Positions 7,395 through 15,809 of a DNA stretch of 64,000 nucleotides are shown here, in pieces; within the stretch, counting starts at the first letter, position 1; every line of letters begins with the position of its first letter. Below the pieces are notes generated by a model, which made no database searches, was not told the DNA's origin, and was given only the letters and a program-made list of their open reading frames with translations. The DNA comes from Hymenobacter swuensis DY53 (GTDB lineage: Bacteria > Bacteroidota > Bacteroidia > Cytophagales > Hymenobacteraceae), in assembly GCF_000576555.1 (NCBI RefSeq), contig NZ_CP007145.1, positions 1,054,001 to 1,118,000 of the forward strand, read 5' to 3'. The position numbers and the translations under genes are program-made.

Positions 7395-8882
7395 TTAGGG
7401 AAGAAACAACGGGAGCTGCCCTCCGATACGGGCCGGCACCACCGAATCGGGCAGACGAAGCAAAATTTCCTGTCCCGGGCGTAACGGGCCCTTCACCGGC
7501 CGGCCTTTCGGCGTGAGCAGCTGAATACGAGTGGTGGCTGCCGGCGCAGCCGAGAGCTGGCTCAGTTGCAGTTCCTGGCGGTGCAACAGCTTCACGGCTG
7601 CCAGCTGCACAGCAAACCGCTGGCGCAGCAACTGCTCGCGGCGGCGGCGGTGCAGCCGGCGGAACCGCTGGGCCAGGAGCCGCCCGCGCTGCCGTAGCGT
7701 CTGCTCCTGGTGGCGCAGCGTGGTGCGGGCCGCCCGGTGCAGCTGGTGCTGCCGTCGGGTGAGCTGGTGGTTTTGCTGCCGAAGCTGGGCCCGGGGAGCA
7801 GTTGCCGCCAACCGAATGCGCTGGTGCAGCAGCTCCCGCTGGTCCTGCAGCTGGTTCTGGGCCGCCAGGTGGGCGTGGCGCAGCAGCCGGCTGAGCTGCA
7901 TAGCTGCCTGCTGCACCTGTGCCTGGGCTACTTCCCGAATACGGGTGCCGTAGCCTTCCAGGGCTGCTTCCAGCCGGGCCAGCCGCTCAATCAGGAAAGC
8001 CGCTACGGCCGTGGGCGTTTTGAGGGCAATATGCGCCGTGAGGTCCACTACAGCCTCATCCCGCTCGTGCCCTATACCGGTCAGAACGGGCAGCGGAAAC
8101 GACCCAATAGCCGCCGCCAGCCCGTAGTCATCAAACGCCAGGAGGTCGGTTTTAGAGCCCCCGCCCCGGATTAGCACCACGGCATCAAACTCGTGGCGGC
8201 GGGGCCGGATGCCGTCCAGCGCCGCCCGGATGCTGGCCGGGGCATCGTCGCCCTGCATGAGGGCGGGGAAGAGCGTGAGGGCAAAGTCGTAGGGCGCTTC
8301 CTGCAGCTGCTGCACGAAGTCCTGCCAGCCGGCCGCCGTGGGCGAAGAAATAACGGCCACGCGCTGCACCCCCAACGGCAACGGCAGGCGTTTTTGGCGC
8401 TCCAGCAGGTCTTCGGCCTGCAGCTTGCGCAGGGTTTCGAGGCGCAGGCGAGCCAGGTCGCCCACGGTGTAGGTGGGGTCGAGGGCCAACACGTCGAGGC
8501 TGAGGCCAAACTGCTCGTGGAACTTCACCTGCACCCGCAGCATCACTTTCAGACCCGTGCGCAGGGTGAGGCCGGTCTGCTCCTCGAAAGCCGCCGCCAG
8601 CTGCTGGTAGCGCGCACTCCAGATGGTAGCGCGGGCCTGGGCCTTGAGTTGGGCCCCACGGGCAGTAGTATGCTGGTCGGTGAGGGTGAGGTAACAATGC
8701 GCGCCGTAGGAGCGGGGCAAAGTGAGGTCGGCAATTTCGGCCACCACCCAATACGAATCGGCAAACCGCTCACTCAGCGTCTGGCGCACCCGGGCCAGCA
8801 GCTCACTGAGCGGCAGCGCGGCCGGGGGCAAGGCAGAAGGAGCGGATAGTCCCGGGTCAGGACGACGGTTATATAGCGGCAT
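7395..8882 (-). CDS. xseA: Exodeoxyribonuclease VII large subunit
   Basis: 495 residues, slightly longer than usual. Domains: N-terminal OB fold (about 22-130, LSELLARVRQTL and the WVVAEI strand), catalytic domain (about 150-330) with VAVISSPTAAGWQDF, the glycine loop IRGGGSKTDL, FDDYGLAAAI and TGIGHERDEAVVDLTA, followed by TPTAVAAFL. The last third is a long coiled coil that is extremely rich in Arg, Gln and His, longer and more basic than in well-known XseA proteins, then a short beta-rich tail. A TATCTTTA sequence lies about ten bases before the start on the minus strand. First gene of the xseA-xseB pair. Confidence 0.94.
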   Translation of the reverse strand: MPLYNRRPDPGLSAPSALPPAALPLSELLARVRQTLSERFADSYWVVAEIADLTLPRSYGAHCYLTLTDQHTTARGAQLKAQARATIWSARYQQLAAAFEEQTGLTLRTGLKVMLRVQVKFHEQFGLSLDVLALDPTYTVGDLARLRLETLRKLQAEDLLERQKRLPLPLGVQRVAVISSPTAAGWQDFVQQLQEAPYDFALTLFPALMQGDDAPASIRAALDGIRPRRHEFDAVVLIRGGGSKTDLLAFDDYGLAAAIGSFPLPVLTGIGHERDEAVVDLTAHIALKTPTAVAAFLIERLARLEAALEGYGTRIREVAQAQVQQAAMQLSRLLRHAHLAAQNQLQDQRELLHQRIRLAATAPRAQLRQQNHQLTRRQHQLHRAARTTLRHQEQTLRQRGRLLAQRFRRLHRRRREQLLRQRFAVQLAAVKLLHRQELQLSQLSAAPAATTRIQLLTPKGRPVKGPLRPGQEILLRLPDSVVPARIGGQLPLFLP

Positions 8883-9068
8883 TGCAAGTGTAAAGATAGC
8901 GCCTGGATGCTTGGCCTGGCCTGATGCGGCACATGTCTCGCAACGTCACTCCATCAGTTAAACCGTTCGCCTGTCTGCCAGTTCACCCGTTCACCCAAAA
9001 ATGGCAACGGGAAATTCTTTTACCTTGCCCGAACGTTTCATGGTCCCACTGTCCCTCTTACTCGCCCT

Positions 9069-11183
9069 ATGAAAAACCGTAATACCCTGACGCTGGCTGC
9101 TATGGCCGCCGCCGGCCTGTCGTTGGCCGGCTGCGCTTCCAGCAAAACGGCGGCGCCTACGGCCTCGGCCACTACTACTGCTACGCCGGCTGCTCCTGCT
9201 CCGGCCCCCGACCCCAAAGGCACCGGCCTCAACGTGGCCAACATCGACCAGGCCGTAAGCCCCTGCGACGATTTCTTTCAATACGCATCGGGTAACTGGC
9301 TGAAGAACAACCCGATTCCGGCGGCGGAAGTGCGCTGGGGCGCGTTCAACGAGCTGGCCGACAAAAACAACGCCGTGATGCGGCAGATTCTGGACGAAGC
9401 CGCTGCCAATACCACGGCCGCCAAGGGCACCAACGCCCAGAAAGTAGGCGACTATTACGCCTCGGCCATGGATTCAATGGCCATCGAAAAGGCTGGCCTG
9501 AAGTATTTGCAGCCCGAGCTGAACCGCATTGCGGCCGTGAAAGACCTGAAAGGCTTGCAGAGCGAAGTCGTACACGCCCAGAAAATCCAGACCGGCGCGT
9601 TCTATAACGGCTACGTGGGTCAGGACGATAAAAAGAGCGACGAATACGCCGTGAACCTGTACCAGGGCGGCCTGAGCCTGCCTGACCGGGACTATTATCT
9701 GAAGGATGATGCCCGCTCCAAAGGCATCCGGGCGGCGTACACCACCTACCTGGTGAACACCTTTAAGATGCTGGGCGACAATGAGGCTACGGCCGCTAAA
9801 AACGCCGCCACCGTAATTCGCCTCGAAACCCGGTTGGCCAAAGCCAGCAAGAGCCGCGTGGATCTGCGCGACCCGAACGCCAACTACACCAAAATGACGG
9901 TAGCCGATGCCGCCAAGCAGTTCCCCAACCTGAACCTGCCCGGCACGCTGGCCCAGATGAAGCTGGGAGCCGCCAAAACGGTGATTGTAGGCCAGCCCGC
10001 TTTCTTCAAGGAAGTAAGCACCATGATGAAGCAGGAGCCCCTCGGCGACCTGAAAACCTACATGCGCTGGCACTTGGTAACCTCCCTGACCCCGGCCCTG
10101 CCCAAAGCCTACGGCGACGAGTCGTTCCGGTTTGCGCAGGTGCTCACGGGCGCTAAAAAGCAGCAGCCCCGCTGGAAACGCATGTTGCGCTCCACCGACG
10201 GCGCACTGGGTGAAGCTTTCGGCCAAGTGTACGTGGAAAAAGCCTTCACGCCCGCTACCAAGGCCAAGGCGCTGGAAATGGTGAACAACATCAAAGAAGC
10301 CATGGGGGAGCACATCCAGAAGCTGGACTGGATGAGCGACGTGACCAAGGCGGAGGCCCAGAAAAAGCTGGCGGCCTTCACCGTCAAAATCGGCTACCCG
10401 GATAAGTGGAAGGACTACTCGGCCCTGACCATCTCACGCGAATCGTACCTGAAAAACGTGCTGGCGGCCCGGGAGTGGGGCATCAACGACAACGTGAGCA
10501 AGTTCGGCAAGCCCATCGACCGGCAGGAGTGGGGCATGACCCCGCCCACGGTGAATGCCTACTACAACCCGTCGATGAATGAAATTGTATTTCCGGCCGG
10601 CATTATGCAGCCCCCGTTCTTCGACCCTAACGCCGATGACGCCGTGAACTACGGTGGCATGGGCGCGGTTATCGGCCATGAAATCACCCACGGCTTCGAC
10701 GACCAAGGCCGCCAGTACGATGCTCAGGGTAACCTGCGCGACTGGTGGACCAAGGAGGACGCCGCCAAATTCGAGCAGCGTGCCGACATGGTGGGTAAGC
10801 AATATTCCGCCTTCTCGCCTCTGGATTCGGTAAACGTGAACGGCAAGCTGACCATGGGCGAAAACCTGGCCGACTTCGGCGGACTGGCCCTGGCCTACTC
10901 AGCACTTGAAAAGCAGCTCGCCAAGCAGTACGGCTCCGAAGCTCGTCCCAAGTTTGATGGCTTCACTCCGGAGCAGCGTTTCTTCCTGGCCTGGGCGCAG
11001 GTGTGGCGCACCAATGCGCGTCCCGAGTACCTGCGCCAGCAGGTAATGACGGACCCGCACTCCCCGGCGCAGTACCGCACGGTGGGCCCGCTCATGAACA
11101 TGCCAGAATTCTTTGAAGCCTTCGGCTGCAAGGAGGAAGGTAAAATGGTGCGCGCCCAAGCCGACCGCGCCAAAGTATGGTAG
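9069..11183 (+). CDS. M13 family zinc metallopeptidase (neprilysin/PepO type) lipoprotein
   Basis: 704 residues. A lipoprotein signal ends in LSLAGC (Cys22), so it is expected on a periplasmic face of a membrane. The linker is Ala/Thr/Pro-rich (23-52). The M13 N-terminal domain starts at DQAVSPCDDFFQYASGNWL. The zinc site is HEITH (His537, Glu538, His541) with the third ligand Glu598 in ENLADFGG, and the family C-terminal region ends with a cysteine-containing FGCKEEGKM and aromatic W. Length and motifs are complete. It acts on short peptides by analogy with PepO and neprilysin. Monocistronic, followed by a strong terminator. Confidence 0.94.
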   Translation: MKNRNTLTLAAMAAAGLSLAGCASSKTAAPTASATTTATPAAPAPAPDPKGTGLNVANIDQAVSPCDDFFQYASGNWLKNNPIPAAEVRWGAFNELADKNNAVMRQILDEAAANTTAAKGTNAQKVGDYYASAMDSMAIEKAGLKYLQPELNRIAAVKDLKGLQSEVVHAQKIQTGAFYNGYVGQDDKKSDEYAVNLYQGGLSLPDRDYYLKDDARSKGIRAAYTTYLVNTFKMLGDNEATAAKNAATVIRLETRLAKASKSRVDLRDPNANYTKMTVADAAKQFPNLNLPGTLAQMKLGAAKTVIVGQPAFFKEVSTMMKQEPLGDLKTYMRWHLVTSLTPALPKAYGDESFRFAQVLTGAKKQQPRWKRMLRSTDGALGEAFGQVYVEKAFTPATKAKALEMVNNIKEAMGEHIQKLDWMSDVTKAEAQKKLAAFTVKIGYPDKWKDYSALTISRESYLKNVLAAREWGINDNVSKFGKPIDRQEWGMTPPTVNAYYNPSMNEIVFPAGIMQPPFFDPNADDAVNYGGMGAVIGHEITHGFDDQGRQYDAQGNLRDWWTKEDAAKFEQRADMVGKQYSAFSPLDSVNVNGKLTMGENLADFGGLALAYSALEKQLAKQYGSEARPKFDGFTPEQRFFLAWAQVWRTNARPEYLRQQVMTDPHSPAQYRTVGPLMNMPEFFEAFGCKEEGKMVRAQADRAKVW

Positions 11184-11210
11184 CGGTTAGCGGCTAACCT
11201 GCCACTGAGT

Positions 11211-11248
11211 AAAAAGCCGGCCCGCACACTGTGCGGGCCGGCTTTTTT
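11211..11248 (+). terminator. Intrinsic terminator of the M13 peptidase gene
   Basis: GC-rich stem (11216-11227 with 11231-11242, extended by A/T pairs) with a 3-base loop and a run of six T. It lies 27 bases after the stop. Confidence 0.9.
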
Positions 11249-11283
11249 GTGCCGCTGCTGGGTATTGCTGGTTATCTTGCTCC

Positions 11284-11643
11284 ATGCAAAACCTCGTTCG
11301 TACCCTGCTGGGCGGAAGTATGTTGCTGTTAGCGGCCTGCCGGCCCGATGTGCAGGAGCTGGTACAGCAGCCGCAGGTCGGCGATGTGTACGTGGTGCAG
11401 TTTCAGCCGCCGGGCAGCCCTCAGCCGCAGTTCTACGTGTACCGCGTGCAGACTGTGCGCCCTGATGCGGTAGATCTGGCTGCCGCCCGCCAACCGTTGC
11501 CGGCACCACCCACCACGCCGCCCGCCCCTGCCATATTCTCCACCACCATTACGGAAACCTACACTCGCGCCGAAGCCCGGGAACTTCTCCATGAGCAACC
11601 CGGCGACGTCAACCACGCCCGGCTGATTGAGGTGCTTAGGTAG
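11284..11643 (+). CDS. Small lipoprotein, function unknown
   Basis: 119 residues with a lipoprotein signal MQNLVRTLLGGSMLLLAAC (lipobox LLAAC, Cys19). The mature part is short: a beta-like segment (VGDVYVVQFQPPG, FYVYRVQTV), a Pro/Ala-rich linker (about 68-85) and a charged helical end (YTRAEARELLHE). No domain recognised. A TATCTTGC sequence about ten bases before the ATG resembles a -7 element. It is isolated between the M13 terminator and a gap that holds a degenerate repeat. Confidence 0.7.
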   Translation: MQNLVRTLLGGSMLLLAACRPDVQELVQQPQVGDVYVVQFQPPGSPQPQFYVYRVQTVRPDAVDLAAARQPLPAPPTTPPAPAIFSTTITETYTRAEARELLHEQPGDVNHARLIEVLR

Positions 11644-11847
11644 AGCGGTGGCGTCTTTCGTTGCGAGGCCGGATTCCAAAGTAATCCTTCCTCCTCCAAA
11701 TGCACAACAGCAGCCTGTTCCCATGCTCCTGATGTTAAGGCCTTTCTACATTTGGATGGTCTGCACGCTGAAAAGGACGGCTTGCTTCGACACTGGCTTG
11801 ATGCGCCACATGCTCGCAGTGACACGCCCCACTGAGCCACCAGCCTG
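11644..11847. repeat. Gap with degenerate repeat resembling a genome-dispersed hairpin
   Basis: No gene is supported. The left end (TTCGTTGCGAGG at about 11657) and the right end (TGCTCGCAGTGACACG at about 11811-11826) look like decayed inverted ends of the dispersed repeat type ATTGCGAGG...TCGCAATGAC. The interior is unrelated low-complexity sequence. The identification is by eye and tentative. Confidence 0.35.
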
Positions 11848-12576
11848 TTATTTCAGTACCTTCACCTTAATGCCCACGTCCTGGATGGGCCATTTGTCGT
11901 TGCCGACGGGTTCAGCGGCAATTTTGTCGATAACATCCAGTCCTTCTACCACTTCCCCAAACACCGTGTACTGCCCATCGAGGCTGGGGACGCCGCCGAT
12001 GGTGGTGTAGGTGCGTAGCTGGGCCGGCGTGAGGGTGCGGCCGGTGCTGGACTGGGCCCCGTACTCGGTAAGTTTCTGGCCCTGCACAATGTAAAAATCG
12101 TGGCTAGAAGACAGGCGGCCGGGGTTCTGCTCGTCGTCGTATCGGGCCATGCCCACGGCCCCGCGCTTGTGAAAATGCTCTGCCCGAATTTCCGGGGGCA
12201 GCCGGTACCGGCTTAGGCGCAGGGCCAGCTTATCGGACGTGCCACCCTGAATGGCAAAATCCTTCACTACCCGGTTGAATACGGTCTGATCGAAATATCC
12301 TTTCCGGCTCAGTAGCAGGAAGTTGGCTGTGTGTAGCGGCGTGTCGTCATACAGCCGGATACGCAGGTTACCGTGGCGCGTCTGGAGGAGTACTTCGCGG
12401 GCCGGGTACTGGCGGCCATACTCGGTCAGCAACTGCACCACGTTGGAATCGGCCAGGGCGCGCAAATCGGGACCGGGTACGGGCGGCGGGGCGGTGGTCG
12501 TACCCGTGTCGGTCGGCTGAGAATTGCACGCTGCCAGCAGACTCAGGACGGGGATACACAAAAAACGAAGCTTCAT
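11848..12576 (-). CDS. Cyclophilin-type peptidyl-prolyl isomerase lipoprotein
   Basis: 242 residues from the ATG at 12576, chosen because it starts a lipoprotein signal (SLLAAC, Cys17); the frame opens further upstream without domain content. The cyclophilin core runs from about 60 to the end: the HGNLRIRLYDDTPLHTANF strand-helix unit, the active-site segment VFNRVVKDFAIQGG with catalytic Arg102 and Gln110, HDFYIVQG, and TVFGEVVEGLDVIDKI. An insertion between the Gln-Gly-Gly and the HKRGAVGMAR segment lengthens one loop. It should assist proline isomerisation in periplasmic or outer-membrane protein folding. Confidence 0.92.
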   Translation of the reverse strand: MKLRFLCIPVLSLLAACNSQPTDTGTTTAPPPVPGPDLRALADSNVVQLLTEYGRQYPAREVLLQTRHGNLRIRLYDDTPLHTANFLLLSRKGYFDQTVFNRVVKDFAIQGGTSDKLALRLSRYRLPPEIRAEHFHKRGAVGMARYDDEQNPGRLSSSHDFYIVQGQKLTEYGAQSSTGRTLTPAQLRTYTTIGGVPSLDGQYTVFGEVVEGLDVIDKIAAEPVGNDKWPIQDVGIKVKVLK

Positions 12577-12612
12577 GGCGGGGAACTGGGGTGGGAGAGA
12601 GGCACAAGAAAC

Positions 12613-12650
12613 CAAAAAAAGTGCGGCCTCGCCGTAGCAGAGCCGCACTC
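12613..12650 (-). terminator. Intrinsic terminator of the S1/P1-type hydrolase gene
   Basis: On the minus strand the 8-bp stem AGTGCGGC/GCCGCACT is followed by seven T, 30 bases after the stop of the gene at 12680. Confidence 0.85.
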
Positions 12651-12679
12651 AAACTAATACTGACTGCCGCTGCCGGGGG

Positions 12680-13936
12680 TTACCAGCCCGAGCCGCTGGG
12701 CGTGTCCCAGCCGTCGGAAGCGGGCTTTTTCTTGGTTTTGGCCGGCTTGTCGGCTTTGGCTTTCTCCTTTTGGGCGGGGCCGTTGGCGGGCTTGGTTTTC
12801 GTCTTGACTTTGGTGGTGCCTTCGGGCAAGGCGGGAGCACCGGGTACGGGAGTAGGACTTGGGGCGGCCGGGGCCGGTTTCACGGCTTCAGCCTCCGCAG
12901 GCAGCGGCTGCATGTCGCGGGCGGCGTTGATGAGGTCAGGGCGTTCCTCGGCCTTTACCTTCTGCATGGCCAGCAACAGGCCCTGCTCCACCAGCAGGTT
13001 GTCTTTCCAGGCGTCCAACTCCACGTCCAGCTTTTCCTTTTCTTCTTTGCCGGGGACCTTTTTCAGCAGGGCATCCAGGTCGGGCGAGCCGGCATCCTTC
13101 CAGGCTGTAATCCACATCGAGGCTACCATGGAAGGGGCCTTTTTCAGGCGGAAGGCCACTTCACCGCCCACTTTTTCGTGGTAGGAATCAGCAAAAGCAT
13201 CGGAGTAGGAGCGGCGGGTTTTGCCGTACTTATGGCTGAACACGTACTTGGTTTCGGGCGTGTACTTGCGCGTTATTTCCTCTTCCCGGTCGAAGGTGTC
13301 GCCCAGAAAGCCGTACGATTCCTGTACCACCTGCCAGATGCTTTTCAGGGCGTCTTTCTCGTAGCGGCCGGGCTCATTATCCAACTTGTACTTGCCAATG
13401 TTACGCTCAGGAAGCTTGCTTTCCCACAACGCATGAATGCCCTCCTGCTTGGTGAGCTGACCGTCGTAGTTTTCGGTGGTATGCAGCGGCACGTAGGCAT
13501 CGGCCACGTAATGGCCCAGATCAGCCGAAAGGGCCAGAATGGCGGTGGTGTCGCGCTGTTTGAAAGCTTCGGTCAGCTTCTCCTTGGTTTCCATAATGGC
13601 CCAGGGCAACGTACCGTATTTGCGTAGGGTGTCGGCGGTGTACTTGGCTACGGCTTTGTCCCAGGCTTTGGGCATGAGGCCAAACGGGTCGTCGCCGTAG
13701 TGGTCGATGTCGATGAAGTGGCGGCCGGCTTCTAGCGGGTCCTGGTCGCGCCGTTCATCGGGAGCCGTGCTGAGTTTCACCAGCTTCACCATGTTGCGGT
13801 AATAGAACCCACGCATGGGACTAGGCAGCGAGTACACGGCCAGCTGCGTAATGGTTCGATGGCCAAAAAAGCCCCAGCCCGGTGACAGCACCGGGCACAA
13901 CAGCACGATAAGAAGGGCAAGTAGTAGTTTTTTCAT
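12680..13936 (-). CDS. Secreted S1/P1 nuclease-like / zinc-dependent phospholipase C-like protein
   Basis: 418 residues from the ATG at 13936, which opens a signal peptide ending before Trp21. A mature N-terminal tryptophan (WGFFGHRTI) is the family hallmark, because its main-chain groups bind zinc. Other ligands are visible: His26, the HFIDIDHYG segment, and a DLGHYVADAYVPLH segment followed by TTENYDGQ. These match the tri-zinc alpha-helical fold of S1/P1 nuclease and phospholipase C. The last 80 residues are an extra low-complexity Lys/Pro/Ala/Thr tail not needed for catalysis. Whether it cuts nucleic acid or phospholipid cannot be told from sequence. It stands alone with its own terminator. 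Confidence 0.85.
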   Translation of the reverse strand: MKKLLLALLIVLLCPVLSPGWGFFGHRTITQLAVYSLPSPMRGFYYRNMVKLVKLSTAPDERRDQDPLEAGRHFIDIDHYGDDPFGLMPKAWDKAVAKYTADTLRKYGTLPWAIMETKEKLTEAFKQRDTTAILALSADLGHYVADAYVPLHTTENYDGQLTKQEGIHALWESKLPERNIGKYKLDNEPGRYEKDALKSIWQVVQESYGFLGDTFDREEEITRKYTPETKYVFSHKYGKTRRSYSDAFADSYHEKVGGEVAFRLKKAPSMVASMWITAWKDAGSPDLDALLKKVPGKEEKEKLDVELDAWKDNLLVEQGLLLAMQKVKAEERPDLINAARDMQPLPAEAEAVKPAPAAPSPTPVPGAPALPEGTTKVKTKTKPANGPAQKEKAKADKPAKTKKKPASDGWDTPSGSGW

Positions 13937-14099
13937 GGGACAGATCGGGCATGCGAAAGTCGAACGACGAAGGTACAATACAACCGATTGACGCGCTGAT
14001 TTTTTGCGCGTTACCATTTTCGTTTCTCCACCTCAGCTCCTGATAAAGCCGTAGTATTATGCTTGGCCTTGTACCGCTGCTTCCCGTGTTTCTTTGCTC

Positions 14100-15143
14100 A
14101 TGACGCTCATCTCCAAAAAGAAAATTAACTACCGCATTGGCGAGCGGCTGCGCCAGTATCTGCACCAGTATGACCGGGAAACCCACCTGCCCGTCACCTA
14201 CCTCGACCTGACCCGCTTTACCGGTTCCTTCCCGCTGCTCAACCGCCAGGGCCGCGACACGCTCTGGGAAACGGTGTATTACGAGCCCCAGGCCCTGCGC
14301 GAGCTAAGCGAGGGGCTGGCCCAGGTGTACGCTCTGCTCAAAACTGCCGGCGACCTATCGTTTACCGACCACTTGGTGGCCGACCGGGTGGACTACTGCC
14401 GCTTCGGCAACAGCCACCCGTTCCGGGTGCGCATCGTGAACCAGCTCAACGACAACTACGACTACTTCTACGTGAAGCGGGCCGATGCCTCGCGGGTGTA
14501 CGGCCTGGAGCTGGAGCACCTGTTGAGCCCCAACAGCATGAACTACCTGGTGCAAGGCGACTCGCTGATTGAGGAGCACATTGCCGGCATTCCCGGCGAC
14601 GACTTCATCCGGGAGCATCTGCAGCGGCCTCACCTCAACCAGGTGCGCATTGCCAAGGAGTTTGTGAAGTTCAATGAGCGGTGCTTTGCCCGTTTGTTGG
14701 GCGATATGCGAGCCTACAACTACGTTATCGACGTGACGCCCGACTTTGAGGACGAGCAGTACCGCGTGCGGGCCATCGACTTCGACCAGCAGTGCTACGA
14801 GGGCAAAAAAACGATGTACATGCCCCAGTTCTTCAAGGACAACCGGGCCGTGGTGCAGCTGTGCAGCCGGCTGCTCACGCCCGAAAGTATCCGCCAGTAC
14901 CAGACCGAGGAGCGCACCCTGATGGCCCGGCGCGTGCGCTCGGAACGGCACCGCCTCAAGGACCTGATGGATTGCCTCCGCCGCGACGAAGTATCACCGC
15001 CCGAGAAGGTGGAGCAGTTGCGTCAGCAGCTTAACCAGCACCACCGCACCCAGCAGTTCAGCCGCTGCCGCAGCATGGGCGACGTAGTGCGCCTCAACTT
15101 GAAAATCATGCTGTTGGCCCCCAATAAAGCGCTAGAAGGCTAG
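14100..15143 (+). CDS. Conserved Bacteroidota protein of unknown function, possibly kinase-like
   Basis: 347 residues from ATG 14100 (a TTG two codons upstream is less likely). I recall close relatives as a conserved hypothetical in Bacteroidota but know no assigned function. There is no signal peptide or membrane helix. Highly conserved-looking stretches are NDNYDYFYVKRADASRVYGL, LSPNSMNYLVQG, EEHIAGIPGDDFI, KEFVKFNERCFARLLGDMR and RAIDFDQQCYEGKK. The order lysine (YVKRAD), glutamates, a basic catalytic-like loop and DFD is loosely like an atypical protein or small-molecule kinase fold. That resemblance is weak and untested. It ends overlapping the convergent pncC gene by four bases. Confidence 0.8.
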   Translation: MTLISKKKINYRIGERLRQYLHQYDRETHLPVTYLDLTRFTGSFPLLNRQGRDTLWETVYYEPQALRELSEGLAQVYALLKTAGDLSFTDHLVADRVDYCRFGNSHPFRVRIVNQLNDNYDYFYVKRADASRVYGLELEHLLSPNSMNYLVQGDSLIEEHIAGIPGDDFIREHLQRPHLNQVRIAKEFVKFNERCFARLLGDMRAYNYVIDVTPDFEDEQYRVRAIDFDQQCYEGKKTMYMPQFFKDNRAVVQLCSRLLTPESIRQYQTEERTLMARRVRSERHRLKDLMDCLRRDEVSPPEKVEQLRQQLNQHHRTQQFSRCRSMGDVVRLNLKIMLLAPNKALEG

Positions 15144-15640
15144 CCCGGTGCCAGCTGTTGCCGCTCCAGCAACTCGGTCAGTTTTTCATAGATAAACTCC
15201 GTGGCGCGTTGGCGCAGGGCGTCGCCAGTACCGGCAAATGCCTCCCGGTACTCGTGAGCTTTGCCTTGGAAAAGAATGGTGACAAATACGGTACCCACCG
15301 GCTTTTCAGGTGTTTCCGATCTGCCGGGGCCGCACAGGCCGGTAACGGCCACGCACACGTCGGCTTTGGGTAGGTGCCGGTGCAGACCCAACGCCATTTC
15401 GTTAGTTGTTTGCTGACTCTCGGCCGAATAGGTGGTGAGCGTAGCCTTTTTCACGCCCAGCAGCTGCTGTTTGGCTTCCGGATGATAGGTCACAACAGAA
15501 CCCAGCAGCACCTCGCTAACGCCAGTAGCCGGGGCTAGCTGCGCCGCTACGAGTCCGCAAGTACAGCTTTCGGCCAGCGCCAGCGTGAGCTTGTGCTTGA
15601 GGAAATTCTGAATTAGCTCGTTAGGAAGGGACTTTTTCAT
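15140..15640 (-). CDS. pncC: CinA C-terminal domain protein, nicotinamide-nucleotide amidase
   Basis: 166 residues, the size of stand-alone PncC, which deamidates nicotinamide mononucleotide to nicotinate mononucleotide in NAD salvage. Motifs: LALAESCTCGL (catalytic Ser25; the usual form is ESCTGG, so the first glycine is Cys28), GVSEVLLGSVVTYHPEAK, and AVTGLCGPG (usual form GIAGPGG). These two substitutions by cysteine are unusual but leave the catalytic serine and fold signature. The N-terminal CinA domain is absent, as in many bacteria. Convergent four-base overlap with the upstream conserved gene. Confidence 0.88.
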   Translation of the reverse strand: MKKSLPNELIQNFLKHKLTLALAESCTCGLVAAQLAPATGVSEVLLGSVVTYHPEAKQQLLGVKKATLTTYSAESQQTTNEMALGLHRHLPKADVCVAVTGLCGPGRSETPEKPVGTVFVTILFQGKAHEYREAFAGTGDALRQRATEFIYEKLTELLERQQLAPG

Positions 15641-15718
15641 AGGTAGGCAGAAAGTATGCTACCTACGCAGGCACCAACGGGAAGGGTGCGGCCGAGCTTA
15701 TTCTCTCTAAAGTATTTG

Positions 15719-15761
15719 CGGGTGGTACGTTGCCGGTGCACCACCAGCAACGTACCACCCG
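15719..15761. repeat. Perfect 15-bp inverted repeat
   Basis: Arms 15719-15733 and 15747-15761 (CGGGTGGTACGTTGC and its complement) around a 13-base loop, between two minus-strand genes. No T-run follows on either strand, so it is not a normal terminator. It lies about 80 bases upstream of the pncC start. Confidence 0.7.
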
Positions 15762-15809
15762 TAAGCTACCCATAGCTACATGTGCCGCGCAGCCTGTAGA
15801 CCACTGGCC

